64,000 bases of DNA, taken from Hyphomicrobiales bacterium. Its GTDB lineage: Bacteria > Pseudomonadota > Alphaproteobacteria > Rhizobiales > Rhizobiaceae. This document shows, in pieces, positions 1-8,367 of the stretch. Below the pieces are notes generated by a model. That model was given only the letters and a program-made list of their open reading frames with translations, had not been told where the DNA came from and made no database searches. The stretch is from positions 396,997-460,996 of the forward strand of contig UBYA01000001.1 of NCBI GenBank assembly GCA_900469615.1. The letters are read 5' to 3'. The number at the start of each line of letters is the position of its first letter. Positions within the stretch are counted from its first letter, which is position 1. Both the position numbers and the translations under genes were made by a program.

Positions 1-1291
1 GCCATGCGAAGGGCTCCGGTGGCAACCGGGATGGCGCGGCCTGATCCATGAATTGTTCGAGGTTCCGGGAGCCTGTTCCCGTCGCCAGTTCGGCGGCCAT
101 CATGCCCGCCAATGTGCTCTTGACGGTGCCGAGTCCGTTCTCGCAGCACGCTGAATAAAGCCCTTCGTCGATCTCGCCGAAAGCGGGCACATGGTTCCGG
201 CTCAGGCAGAGGCGTCCGGCCCAGCTGTATTGAAAGGGGATGTCCTTGAGTCCGGGAAACCGCGCATCGAGGGAGCGTCTGTGCTCCCCGGCCATCTTGA
301 TCATCCGGCGATCCGACACGGTGATCGTCGTTTCGCATGTATACTTGGTGCGGATGACGATACGCGACGTCCCGCCCGAGGTGATCTTTCGCACCGTTGC
401 TCCCATGGCATCGGCCGGAAGCAGCGCCCACCTGTCCTGGCCGGTAACGGTCCGGCCGAAGTCGTCCGCGGGAAAGGGCGCAGTCATCGAGGCGTAGGCA
501 AAGATGTGCATCAGGCGGCCACCGAAATGGCCGAAATCATCAATGTGACCGTTCACGCCCAGAATGACTTTCGGAGCCGTGACCTTGCCGCGAGCGGAAG
601 CGGCAACCCATGTTTCATTGTCGCGCGCCAGGGCCGTAACGGGCGAGCGTTCGAAGATGTCGATCTTGCGCGAAAGCGCTGCCGCAAGTTCGCGAATGTA
701 GTCGGCCGGCTGGATCAGCACAGCGCCCGGCGTATAGAGGCCGCCGAGGTAGTAATCGGAGCCGGTTATCTCACGCATTTCGGCGGCGTCGAAAAACGTG
801 TGTTTTTCGCCCGCGTTTCTCAAGGATTGGCCGAAGCTGACATTCAGTTTCATGCCGCGCGCGGTCGCGGCGGCGTTGATCTTGCCCGCCGGGTCGAACG
901 TCTCGGCCGACATGCCATATTCGTCCGCGGCGTCTCTCGCAAAGGCGATTGCAGCCCGATTCTGGGCCATTTCCAAACGAGTGGCATCCAGGCCGCCGCT
1001 TGAATATTCGCTCGACGAAAGGTTATGCGGAACATCGATCATGAAGCCGGAATTCCGGCCTGACGTCCCTTTGCCGACCTCGCTTGCATCGAGCACGACG
1101 ATTTTGTCGTCGGGCCGCAGTTGGAGGAGCCGGCGCGCCGCCGAGAGGCCGGCAAAGCCGGCGCCGATGATCAGCCAGTCCGCCGTCACGTTGCCTTCGA
1201 GGCTCCGGGCCGGGAACGACCGGCGACTGATCGCCTCCCAGCCAGAGATGCCGTTTTCTGCCGGCAAACGCCTGACGGACTTTGCGATCAT
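1..1291 (-). CDS. FAD-dependent oxidoreductase (DAO/GlpO-type), 3' end off window
   Basis: A reading frame of 430 codons is visible, starting at an ATG whose first bases overlap the aldehyde dehydrogenase stop (ATGA) and running off the left edge. Near residues 43-48 it has the dinucleotide-binding motif GAGFAG, preceded by hydrophobic residues, and then a GTSGRNSGF stretch typical of the glycine/D-amino-acid oxidase family that includes PuuB-like amine oxidases. Family members are about 430 residues, so little should be missing. It is the last gene seen of a four-gene operon with a GntR regulator, a DapA-family lyase and an aldehyde dehydrogenase. It probably oxidises an amine or imino acid whose product passes to the other two enzymes; the substrate cannot be read from sequence. 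Confidence 0.85.
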   Translation of the reverse strand, partial: MIAKSVRRLPAENGISGWEAISRRSFPARSLEGNVTADWLIIGAGFAGLSAARRLLQLRPDDKIVVLDASEVGKGTSGRNSGFMIDVPHNLSSSEYSSGGLDATRLEMAQNRAAIAFARDAADEYGMSAETFDPAGKINAAATARGMKLNVSFGQSLRNAGEKHTFFDAAEMREITGSDYYLGGLYTPGAVLIQPADYIRELAAALSRKIDIFERSPVTALARDNETWVAASARGKVTAPKVILGVNGHIDDFGHFGGRLMHIFAYASMTAPFPADDFGRTVTGQDRWALLPADAMGATVRKITSGGTSRIVIRTKYTCETTITVSDRRMIKMAGEHRRSLDARFPGLKDIPFQYSWAGRLCLSRNHVPAFGEIDEGLYSACCENGLGTVKSTLAGMMAAELATGTGSRNLEQFMDQAAPSRLPPEPFAW

Positions 1292-2805
1292 CGGATCGTC
1301 TCGTCGACCGAGCGGTCCGATACGTCGATCCAGATCGTCTTCAGTTCGCAATAATTGTCATGCGCGAAGATGGATTTGTCACGTCCGCCGAAGCCGGACT
1401 CCTTGTAGCCGCCGAACGGCGTTGTCGCGTCGCCTTCACCGAAGCAGTTGACGGTGACGACACCCGCCCGGATTTCGCGCGAGAGCCGGATCGCCTTCCT
1501 CAGGCTGCCGGTATAGATCGATGCGGTCAGGCCATAGTTGGTGTCGTTGGCAAGCGTGATGGCCTCGGCAAGGGTTTCAAACGCCGTCACCGACAGGATC
1601 GGCCCGAAAATCTCCTCTTTGAACAACCGGCTCGACGGGGTGACGCCGTCGACGACCGTCGGTTCGATATAGATGCCCTTGTGCGACTTGCCACCATGGG
1701 CAACCGAAAGCTCTTCGGTCTTCACGTCGTCGAGAAACGACGAAACCTTCTCAAAATGGTTCTTGCTGACGAGGGCGCCAATGCGGTTTTCAGGGTCGAG
1801 CGGATCGCCGGTCTTCCATTCGCGCATGTAGGCGCCGATGCGCTTGAGCAATTCGTCCTTGATCGTGGACTGTACGATGAGACGCGAAGTCGCCGAGCAA
1901 TTCTCGCCCATATTCCAGAACGCGCCGTTCACGACCTGCTCGGCGACGAGGTCCAAATCCTCCGCATCTTCCAGGACGACGGCCGGGTTCTTGCCGCCAC
2001 ACTCCAGAACGATCTTCTTGAGGTTGGAATCCGCAGCGTAACGCAGGAAGCGCCGTCCGGTCGGCGTCGATCCCGTGAAGGCCACCATGTCGATGCCCAT
2101 ATGCAGTCCGATGGGCTCTCCGACCTCCTTGCCGCCACCGGGCACGACATTGAAAACACCCGCTGGAATGCCGGCCTCATGGGCGAGTTCGGCCACACGC
2201 AGCGTGGTCAGTGTCGTTTCCTGCGCGGGCTTGACGATCACGGAGCATCCGGCGGCGAGTGCCGGACCGATCTTCCAGGCAAGCATCAGGAGCGGAAAGT
2301 TCCAGGGCAGCACGCAGCCGACGACGCCGATGGGTTCGCGCACGACCATGGTCAGCGCATTGGAGCCGACCGGCGCGGTATTGTCGTAAAGCTTGTCGAT
2401 CAGTTCGGCATGCCAGCGGATGGTATGTATCGTCTCCGGAACGTCCACCGTCTGGCACTCGCGTATGGGCTTGCCGCTATCGAGGCTTTCCATGACGGCA
2501 AGTTCGTGGCGATGCTCTTCGAGCAGCCTGGCGAACTTGACGAGCGTGGCTTTCCGGTCGCCGGGCGTTTGCAGGCGCCAGCGGCCGTCCTCAAATGCAT
2601 CTCGCGCTTTCGAGACTGCAAAGTCGACATCGCTCGCGTCGCAAGCTGCAATCTCGGCTAGCGTCTCGCCGGTGGCCGGGTTCGCCGTCTTGAATGTCTT
2701 GCCCGAATTGGATGGACGGAAAGATCCGTCTACAAAGGCGTTCGCGGGAAACTGCAGGCTCGAGGCGATCGCCTTGTACTCGGCTGCGGTCAAGGGTTCA
2801 TGCAT
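1288..2805 (-). CDS. NAD(P)-dependent aldehyde dehydrogenase
   Basis: The 505-residue protein is full length for the aldehyde dehydrogenase superfamily. Visible motifs are the PWNFP oxyanion-hole Asn at 169, FTGSTPTGR in the cofactor site, catalytic Glu268 in LECGGK, and catalytic Cys303 in GENCSAT. The overall look is of the PuuC/gamma-glutamyl-aminobutyraldehyde or alpha-ketoglutarate-semialdehyde group. Its start overlaps the end of the DapA-family gene by 8 bases and its stop overlaps the oxidoreductase start, so the three enzymes are probably translationally coupled. It likely oxidises a semialdehyde made from the partner enzymes' product. Exact substrate unknown. Confidence 0.9.
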   Translation of the reverse strand: MHEPLTAAEYKAIASSLQFPANAFVDGSFRPSNSGKTFKTANPATGETLAEIAACDASDVDFAVSKARDAFEDGRWRLQTPGDRKATLVKFARLLEEHRHELAVMESLDSGKPIRECQTVDVPETIHTIRWHAELIDKLYDNTAPVGSNALTMVVREPIGVVGCVLPWNFPLLMLAWKIGPALAAGCSVIVKPAQETTLTTLRVAELAHEAGIPAGVFNVVPGGGKEVGEPIGLHMGIDMVAFTGSTPTGRRFLRYAADSNLKKIVLECGGKNPAVVLEDAEDLDLVAEQVVNGAFWNMGENCSATSRLIVQSTIKDELLKRIGAYMREWKTGDPLDPENRIGALVSKNHFEKVSSFLDDVKTEELSVAHGGKSHKGIYIEPTVVDGVTPSSRLFKEEIFGPILSVTAFETLAEAITLANDTNYGLTASIYTGSLRKAIRLSREIRAGVVTVNCFGEGDATTPFGGYKESGFGGRDKSIFAHDNYCELKTIWIDVSDRSVDETIR

Positions 2806-3709
2806 GATTGGCTCCCGACGTGATCTGGGCGACCGTGCGCTTCAAGGTGGCGACGACAGTCTGGAGGGTTCGCTTTTCTTCCGAGTTCAATCCGCGCAGC
2901 GGCGCGCGCACCGGGCCCGCCTTAAGGCCGGCGATCTCGCAGCCATACTTGATGGATTGCACGAACTTTCCGGTTTCGAGAAAATCCATGAGCGGCAGCA
3001 TCGCCGTCATAATCGCGCGGCCCTTGTCGAAGTTTTTCTCGATCACGCAAGCCTCATAAAGGGCGACGTGTTCGCGCGGGAGGAAATTGGAGCCCGCGCA
3101 GACCCAGCTTTTCGCACCCCAGGCAAAGAATTCGAGTGCCTGGTCATCCCAGCCGCACGAGACTGCGATGTGAGGATACTTCCTGGCCAGGAGATGGAGG
3201 TTTGCCATCTCGCCGGAGCTTTCCTTGATTGCCTTCACGTTCCTGGACTTGCCGACGCGGGAGAAGTATTCGTCTCCCATCATCACGCCCATGCGCGCGG
3301 GGTAGTTATAGAGCATGATCGGCAGATTGGCGGCGCGGTCGACCGTCAATGCGTGAATGGCGTTTTCCTTCTCCGTCGGCAGCGCATAGGGTGGCGAGGT
3401 TACGAGGATTGCGTCGGCGCCGATCTCCTTGGCCGCGGTGGCATAGGCAACCGAATCTTCCGTTCGGGTGGCGCCGGTGCCGACGATCAATGGAATGCGA
3501 TTTGCAAGGACTTGCCTGGCGTAGCTGGCCAGATCGATGCGCTCCTGCGCAGTCTGCGCATAGTATTCGCCTGTCGAGCCACCGATAATGATGCCATGCA
3601 CCTTGGCCTCGATGAGTGATTCCAGGACCGCCGCGAATGCGGCCTTGTCAATCTGGCCGTCTGGGTCATGCGGCGTGATCGCCGGGGTGTAGATGCCTTC
3701 GAAGTTCAA
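2798..3709 (-). CDS. DapA-family lyase/dehydratase, TTG start
   Basis: A 303-residue DapA (dihydrodipicolinate synthase superfamily) TIM barrel. GGSTGE near the N-terminus, the Tyr of LYNYPARMG and the Schiff-base Lys of KAIKESSGE are all visible. The best start is a TTG at 3709 that overlaps the gntR stop (TTGA). It gives the usual family beginning (LNFEGIYTPAITPH, with the initial TTG read as Met) and the usual length, whereas the longer frame is antisense-like. With an aldehyde dehydrogenase and a FAD oxidoreductase beside it, this may be a catabolic enzyme such as a pyrroline-4-hydroxy-2-carboxylate deaminase or keto-deoxy-sugar-acid dehydratase, rather than lysine biosynthesis. That choice is inference. 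Confidence 0.85.
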   Translation of the reverse strand: MNFEGIYTPAITPHDPDGQIDKAAFAAVLESLIEAKVHGIIIGGSTGEYYAQTAQERIDLASYARQVLANRIPLIVGTGATRTEDSVAYATAAKEIGADAILVTSPPYALPTEKENAIHALTVDRAANLPIMLYNYPARMGVMMGDEYFSRVGKSRNVKAIKESSGEMANLHLLARKYPHIAVSCGWDDQALEFFAWGAKSWVCAGSNFLPREHVALYEACVIEKNFDKGRAIMTAMLPLMDFLETGKFVQSIKYGCEIAGLKAGPVRAPLRGLNSEEKRTLQTVVATLKRTVAQITSGANHA

Positions 3710-4416
3710 GACGATTTCTCCATCGATGCAACGGGCACTTCGACCAGCGCGTCCGCCTTCATTCCCTGCGGTGCGATGAACATTTCCATGTTCTCGCGCG
3801 ACAGTTCCCAATGCTCGAACACCAGGTCCACGACCGTATCTTCGTCATGCCGTGCGATCGCTTCGATGAAGCCATCGTGATGCTCGACAGCAAGCTGAAG
3901 CCGTTCGCGCATGTCGTCATTCCTTGGCCGGAAGAAGGTGTGGCCGATCCGCGCGTGGTCGATCAGCAGGCGGCCCAGGCTCGGCTGCAGATAGGCATTG
4001 AACGACATCTCTCCGATGATTTCGTGAAAGCGATTGTTTTCGAGCACCATGGCGAGAGCGTCGCCGGAGCTGCTCGCCGAGCAAAACCGATCCTGCGTTT
4101 CCTTCAGGTCGATGAGTTGCTTCGGTTTGAAGTTCTGAACAGCGAGCCTGCCGATTGCGGCATAGATCATCGGCGCCACCAGGAAGAAGTGCCTGAGAGT
4201 CTGATGGTTCATCGGGCTGACACGCGCGCCCCGGTTCGCCCGGATGTCGATATAGCCTTCGCCTTCCAGGCGCCGGAAGATCTCGCGGACGGGGGTGCGC
4301 GAGAGCCCGTATTGCTCGCTGAGACTGACTTCGTCCAGATCCTGGTCGGGATCGAGCTCCATCGTCAGAATCTGACGCTTTAGATCGTCGTAGAGACTGT
4401 TCTTCCCGCCCTTCAT
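3706..4416 (-). CDS. GntR-family (FCD domain) transcriptional regulator
   Basis: A 236-residue regulator with an N-terminal winged helix (LSEQYGLSRTPVREIFRRLEG is the recognition region, about residues 34-54) and a helical C-terminal FCD-like ligand domain. The start at 4416 is chosen for its strong ribosome binding site (AAGGAGG, 9 bases upstream); longer frames lack one. It is the first gene of the catabolic operon and overlaps the DapA-family gene. It probably controls its own operon through the palindrome at about 4523, with the pathway substrate or an intermediate as inducer. Confidence 0.88.
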   Translation of the reverse strand: MKGGKNSLYDDLKRQILTMELDPDQDLDEVSLSEQYGLSRTPVREIFRRLEGEGYIDIRANRGARVSPMNHQTLRHFFLVAPMIYAAIGRLAVQNFKPKQLIDLKETQDRFCSASSSGDALAMVLENNRFHEIIGEMSFNAYLQPSLGRLLIDHARIGHTFFRPRNDDMRERLQLAVEHHDGFIEAIARHDEDTVVDLVFEHWELSRENMEMFIAPQGMKADALVEVPVASMEKSS

Positions 4417-4509
4417 CGCGACGTTCCTCCTTGGGATTTTGCAGCGAATTGAACCCGTCGGCTCCTGTCGATGGAAGAAAGGTCGCACAGGCTTTTCGCT
4501 GAGTCAACA

Positions 4510-4535
4510 TAATTGTATAATCTGTGTACACAATG
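4510..4535 (-). promoter_or_regulatory. Candidate GntR operator/promoter
   Basis: A perfect 10-base palindrome, TGTGTACACA, lies at 4523-4532 inside a longer imperfect inverted repeat flanked by TTGT and ACAA. It is about 110 bases upstream of the gntR start, in AT-rich sequence unlike its surroundings. GntR/FadR-type regulators bind palindromes of this size, so autoregulation is likely but untested. Confidence 0.5.
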
Positions 4536-4540
4536 AGTGC

Positions 4541-5337
4541 TACACAGAAATACAATATCGGGCTGGCCGACGTCGCCTCGCCGGTCGGCAGCAGGCGGCG
4601 GACTTTTGGCCCGTCACTTCCGTGAGGTCGCGGTTCGCTCTTGGCGTGGCATGAGGTCGGGCGTCAATGGTTTGGTCACTGTGCCAGTTCCAGCGAGATC
4701 GGAAACGATTTCGCTTTCGCAAGCGTTCTTGGTAGAATTGGTTATGGAAAATCCGGATGGCGCCAGCGCGGGGCGCTTCCGAGGCATGGAGTTGGCCTGT
4801 GTTATTCAATAGCGCGCGCCTGGATGGTCCGTCGCGGAAGGACTGCATGCGGCGTTGTCAGGGCTCTCCATCAAGTTCCCAACCTAAATTGAAATTTGGC
4901 GCTCGCCGAGATTTTGAGGAATGCGACAGGCCGGCCCAAGCCCAATAGCCATCGAGGTCGGCTCGTAAAGCTCATAGGGTATCGTGGCGGATACCCTTGA
5001 ATTGTCTTCTTCCGGTCACTTGAAAGCTATCTTCAGCGACGCTCGAGGAGTGAGCCAGGCTGCCGCCAGCAAATACGCGTTCAAAACAACATGATGGAAG
5101 GTCGATTGGGATAACGCAAAGAATAGCGCCATGTTGCCTATGTCGACGATGGAAGCCAACAGCCTTGCCTGAAGCGGCGGGGAGAGGCTCGTTCAGCTCC
5201 GATTAAAGAGCGTCAGCGGCAAATCCAAAGGCTCATGGACCGACCTTTAGGAGGAGAGCGATGATTGCTCCAATGCGAGCTGAACGTGCTGGCCGCCTCC
5301 CGGCACCGTATGCTTCGGTTCTTCCACAAAGCGCCCA
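4541..5337. other. Intergenic stretch, no gene recognised
   Basis: About 800 bases between the gntR promoter and the end of the BON gene. Short open frames exist on both strands, but none resembles a known protein. One (from 5261, plus strand) has a good ribosome binding site but soon runs antisense to the BON gene. No RNA gene or repeat was seen. Confidence 0.4.
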
Positions 5338-5835
5338 CTACGCATCCGGCGGAAGATGCGAGTCGACGCTCCTCGTTCGTAACCTGTTGTCTACATTTCG
5401 AACCTGTTCGATGGTTAGCAGCAAAGCTTCTATTTTCTTCGCGTCGTCTGCGGTTTCCACGCTGCCTTGGATGACCACCGTATCTCCGTGAACCCGGATT
5501 TCGAAGCTGTTGGCGTCGATCTCGCTGTGGCGTCCCAGCCAATCCGTTATAGCCGCCTCCAGGCTGTCATCGTCGATTTGAGTTGCCGGGAGCGGTCCGA
5601 ATGTGTGGTCGACGTTTTCCTCCAAACCGGTCTCGTCGGCGTTGTCGATGATGTAACCGGAGCTGGCATCGGTATCGAAATTCGCCTTCGTGGAGCCGTA
5701 TTCCTTGTTTCGAGGATCGGTATCGCTCGCCTCGCTCCCATCGGAGTAAGGCCAACCATCGTTTCGGTCGCGTTCTTCGAAATCTCTGTAGTCTTCTTCA
5801 CGCGATAGCGGCTTTGAATTCCTGGCGCGTATCAT
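5338..5835 (-). CDS. BON-domain protein
   Basis: A 165-residue protein with an acidic, charged N-terminal half and a C-terminal BON domain (about residues 90-155). The domain shows the pattern LEAAITDWL, then IRVHGDTVVIQGSVET, then VRNVDNRL. BON domains bind membranes or phospholipids and occur in OsmY-like stress proteins. There is no clear signal peptide. AGAAAGGAAT precedes the ATG. It lies 15 bases after the membrane protein gene at 5851-6282 and probably forms an operon with it and the lipoprotein gene, behind the stress-type promoter at 6823-6847. Confidence 0.8.
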   Translation of the reverse strand: MIRARNSKPLSREEDYRDFEERDRNDGWPYSDGSEASDTDPRNKEYGSTKANFDTDASSGYIIDNADETGLEENVDHTFGPLPATQIDDDSLEAAITDWLGRHSEIDANSFEIRVHGDTVVIQGSVETADDAKKIEALLLTIEQVRNVDNRLRTRSVDSHLPPDA

Positions 5836-5850
5836 TGCGAATTCCTTTCT

Positions 5851-6282
5851 TCAAGGCTCTCTCAGGCTGCCGGTGGTAATCGAGGCAGCAAGTGCGAAGA
5901 GCATTGGCCTTATTGCCATCGCCGCCATTCCGAGTGAGGTGCGACGCAGCAGTCTTCCGGCCGCAAAAGCCAAAAGCGAAGCCGCCGACAGCTTTAGCCA
6001 TGGATATGGCCCTAGCTGATGATGTGCCGAAGCATCGATCCATTCAGCGTTCTTTCGAACGACGATGTTTGTCTGAACGCCGATTGCTCTAACGCGCGAT
6101 CGGAGAATTTCGATTTCAATCCGGAGCTGTCGCAACTGTTCATTCAACATCTCTCGAGACGGGCTGTTTTCCGATGCCTCTATGCTGACTTGAAGGGCTC
6201 TGCTCGTCTCGGGAAGAATTGCGAGGGCTTTACTCGTGCTATTCCCTCCTGAATCGCCGGATGAGCTTTGAAATCGATCCAT
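5851..6282 (-). CDS. Hypothetical protein with coiled coil and C-terminal membrane segment
   Basis: About 143 residues. I chose the ATG at 6282 (MDRFQSSSG) because AGGAAA precedes it. The middle (EMLNEQLRQLRIEIEILRSRV) looks like a coiled coil. The C-terminal half holds one or two hydrophobic stretches (LKLSAASLLAFAAG and MAIRPMLFALAASI), so it is probably an inner-membrane protein. I do not recognise the family. It sits between a lipoprotein gene and the BON gene on the same strand, suggesting an envelope stress role by context only. Confidence 0.6.
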   Translation of the reverse strand: MDRFQSSSGDSGGNSTSKALAILPETSRALQVSIEASENSPSREMLNEQLRQLRIEIEILRSRVRAIGVQTNIVVRKNAEWIDASAHHQLGPYPWLKLSAASLLAFAAGRLLRRTSLGMAAMAIRPMLFALAASITTGSLREP

Positions 6283-6371
6283 TGTGCGTAACTTTCCTGG
6301 CTGAAGCATGTTCGCCGACTGCGCACATGCCTGCGGCGGGCGCATACTTGACCTTCGAGCTGCATCAGCGG

Positions 6372-6623
6372 TCAGCAGCGATCGACGTAACGGCGACCAT
6401 AGCGGTCACGGTAATAACACTGTCCAGGCTGTCCCGCCACGTTGCCGATCAGGGCGCCGGACACCCCGCCGATTGCGGCGCCGACGGCCGCTCCTCTGAC
6501 ATTTCCCGTCGCCGCGCCGCCGATCACGGCTCCCGTGGCTGCTCCGATGCCGGCACCCTGTTCAGTCGGCGTGCATGCCGTCAGCAATGCCATGATAACC
6601 CCGGCGGTCCATATCTTTCTCAT
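6372..6623 (-). CDS. Small glycine-zipper lipoprotein
   Basis: An 83-residue protein starting at MRKIW, with AGGAAG upstream. The signal peptide ends in a lipobox (LLTAC at about residues 13-17). The mature part is a long glycine zipper (GAGIGAATGAVIGGAATG and repeats), ending in a basic tail with two cysteines. Such proteins are outer-membrane or periplasmic envelope components, often stress-induced. The promoter GGAAC-N17-GTT at 6823-6847 points at it over a leader of about 190 bases. Confidence 0.75.
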   Translation of the reverse strand: MRKIWTAGVIMALLTACTPTEQGAGIGAATGAVIGGAATGNVRGAAVGAAIGGVSGALIGNVAGQPGQCYYRDRYGRRYVDRC

Positions 6624-6822
6624 CCCGGTCTTCCTTTTCAAATAAGGGAGGATCGACTACCGATCGGAACGTGTTTGCTCCCTGGACAATCTCTTCAAAT
6701 ACCGGCTGCATCGAAATCCTAGCCAAAACCGGCTGTGCCTTGGCGCTTTGCGATTGCGCGCGATCATTGCTGACGGCTTTCGTGCCACCGTGAATGCGTC
6801 TTGTTCGTCCTGATGTCACCCC

Positions 6823-6847
6823 AACGAAAGCAACACGCAAAAGTTCC
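6823..6847 (-). promoter_or_regulatory. EcfG-type stress promoter for the lipoprotein operon
   Basis: On the minus strand GGAAC (complement of 6843-6847), 17 bases, then GTT (complement of 6823-6825). This matches the alphaproteobacterial general stress consensus. It is divergent from, and 12 bases away from, the matching promoter for topoisomerase IB. Confidence 0.65.
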
Positions 6848-6859
6848 CGCCGTTGCGCC

Positions 6860-6884
6860 GGAACCGACAAACCTTACCGGAGTT
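6860..6884 (+). promoter_or_regulatory. EcfG-type stress promoter for topoisomerase IB
   Basis: GGAAC at 6860-6864, 17 bases, GTT at 6882-6884. The predicted transcript start falls at about 6890, so the topoisomerase mRNA would have almost no leader. Confidence 0.65.
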
Positions 6885-6892
6885 ATCCGGGC

Positions 6893-8023
6893 ATGAACCA
6901 GATGATTTCCAAAGTTGACGCCGCCGCAGCCGCTGCCGAAGCGAAGCTACATTCCGATTTATTTTACATTCAGAGCCTTGACGACGGCATCACTCGAAAA
7001 CAGGGGAAGAATGGATTTCTCTATTATATGCCTGACGGCACGCGGATTACCGGCCGGAAGGAGATCGCTCGCCTGGCGGCGCTGGCCATTCCTCCTGCCT
7101 ATACGAATGTCATCATATCCATAAATCCGCATTCGCATCTCCAGGCCATCGGAACCGATGCACGAGGACGAAAGCAATACCGCTATCATCCGGATTGGCA
7201 GTCCGAACGGGATCGCTCGAAATTTAGCCAACTCGTCGACTTCTCAGGCAAACTTCCAGACATCCGGCAGCGAGTAGATCACGATCTGCGCTCTCGGGCC
7301 CTCACCATGGAGAAGGCCCTGGCAACCGTGGTATGGATGCTCGACAATCTCTATATCCGCGTCGGCAATGCGGCCTACGCGGAAGCGAACCATTCCTATG
7401 GCCTGACGACCCTGCGGAACCGCCACGTCAAGGTCGAGGGCGGGTGCCTCAAATTCCGATTTAAAGGCAAGTCCGGGAAGGAGTGGAACCTTGTGCATAG
7501 CGACCGGCGCATCGCCAACGTCGTTCGAAAGTTGCAGGAGTTGCCGGGCCAGCAGCTTTTCACATATATCGGCGACGATGGCGATTGCCGCCAGATTTCC
7601 TCACAGGACGTAAATTCCTATATTCGCGAAGCTTCCGGGAGTGACTTCAGCTCGCGCCAATTCAGAACATGGGGTGCGACCTGTATTGCGGTGGCGGCTC
7701 TCGCCGGCATGGAACCCGGTCCGTCGGAGCGGGCAATCGCACGGCAACTCAACGAAGTAATCGATTCCGTCGCCGCCAAGCTCGTGAATACGCGCGCGAT
7801 CTGCCGATCGTCCTACATACATCCGGCGGCTTTCGAGGATTTCAGGGTAGGGCGTCTTCGCGAGGTTCTTAAATTCCGAACGAGCAGTGAACGGCTCCTC
7901 CGCTGGATGGACGAGGAGGAAATTCGCGTGCAGCGGTGGCTCAAAAGGCGCTCGCAGGAAAAGCACGCCGTGAACGACCAATGTCAGGAACCTCCTTCCG
8001 GGAGCGGCGTTCTACTTTCGTGA
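6893..8023 (+). CDS. DNA topoisomerase IB (poxvirus-like)
   Basis: A 376-residue bacterial type IB topoisomerase, which relaxes supercoils through a 3'-phosphotyrosine intermediate. Visible catalytic residues are Arg156 (LYIRVGN), the Lys region at 191-196 (KGKSGK), Arg258 (RQFRTWGA) and the nucleophile Tyr308 in SSYIHP. The start is uncertain. ATG at 6893 is used, but the promoter GTT ends at 6884, so ATG 6902 (MISK) is equally possible. The DUF2171 gene follows 26 bases later and is probably co-transcribed. Enzymes of this type often occur with stress-regulated genes in rhizobia. Confidence 0.92.
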   Translation: MNQMISKVDAAAAAAEAKLHSDLFYIQSLDDGITRKQGKNGFLYYMPDGTRITGRKEIARLAALAIPPAYTNVIISINPHSHLQAIGTDARGRKQYRYHPDWQSERDRSKFSQLVDFSGKLPDIRQRVDHDLRSRALTMEKALATVVWMLDNLYIRVGNAAYAEANHSYGLTTLRNRHVKVEGGCLKFRFKGKSGKEWNLVHSDRRIANVVRKLQELPGQQLFTYIGDDGDCRQISSQDVNSYIREASGSDFSSRQFRTWGATCIAVAALAGMEPGPSERAIARQLNEVIDSVAAKLVNTRAICRSSYIHPAAFEDFRVGRLREVLKFRTSSERLLRWMDEEEIRVQRWLKRRSQEKHAVNDQCQEPPSGSGVLLS

Positions 8024-8049
8024 AGAGCACGAACGAAGAGGATAATATC

Positions 8050-8283
8050 ATGCTGAATCCAACTCAGATTCGCGAACATATGGAAGTCAGAGCTGCCGAT
8101 GGCAATCATGTGGGAACCGTCGATCATCTGGAGGGCGGAAACCGCATCAAGTTGACGAAGAGCGATTCGGATGATGGCCGTCACCACCTCATCCCGGTGG
8201 ATTGGGTCGATCATGTCGACGCGCATGTCCACCTTACAAAAAATGCGGACGAGGTTCGCAGCCAGTGGATCTCAGTCAATTAA
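8050..8283 (+). CDS. DUF2171 protein
   Basis: A 77-residue PRC-barrel-like DUF2171 protein: an N-terminal IREHMEV, then the GNHVGTVDHLEGG turn and a KLTKSDSDDGRHHLIPVDWV core. The ATG at 8050 is preceded by GAAGAGGA; longer versions of the frame overlap the topoisomerase and lack family similarity. The function is unknown. Members are abundant stress-induced small proteins in rhizobia. It lies directly after topoisomerase IB and before a strong hairpin, so it probably ends that transcript. Confidence 0.82.
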   Translation: MLNPTQIREHMEVRAADGNHVGTVDHLEGGNRIKLTKSDSDDGRHHLIPVDWVDHVDAHVHLTKNADEVRSQWISVN

Positions 8284-8290
8284 CTGTTTC

Positions 8291-8317
8291 TGCGCGCCGC
8301 ATTCGTTGTGGCGCGCA
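8291..8317 (+). terminator. Hairpin after DUF2171 gene
   Basis: TGCGCGCC at 8291-8298 pairs perfectly with GGCGCGCA at 8310-8317. There is no T-run after it, so it is either a weak terminator or an mRNA-stabilising end. Confidence 0.45.
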
Positions 8318-8367
8318 CGGCTTCATGGGAATTCATCGCGCGGCTGATGATCCGGGTGGTCAACGAT

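Noticed and set aside
5261..5491. Plus-strand 76-codon ORF with a strong ribosome binding site
   Set aside because: Two thirds of it is antisense to the BON gene and the composition is not protein-like.
8291..8317. Strong hairpin considered as a riboswitch
   Set aside because: It is a simple stem after the DUF2171 stop codon, with no conserved aptamer features; better taken as a transcript end.
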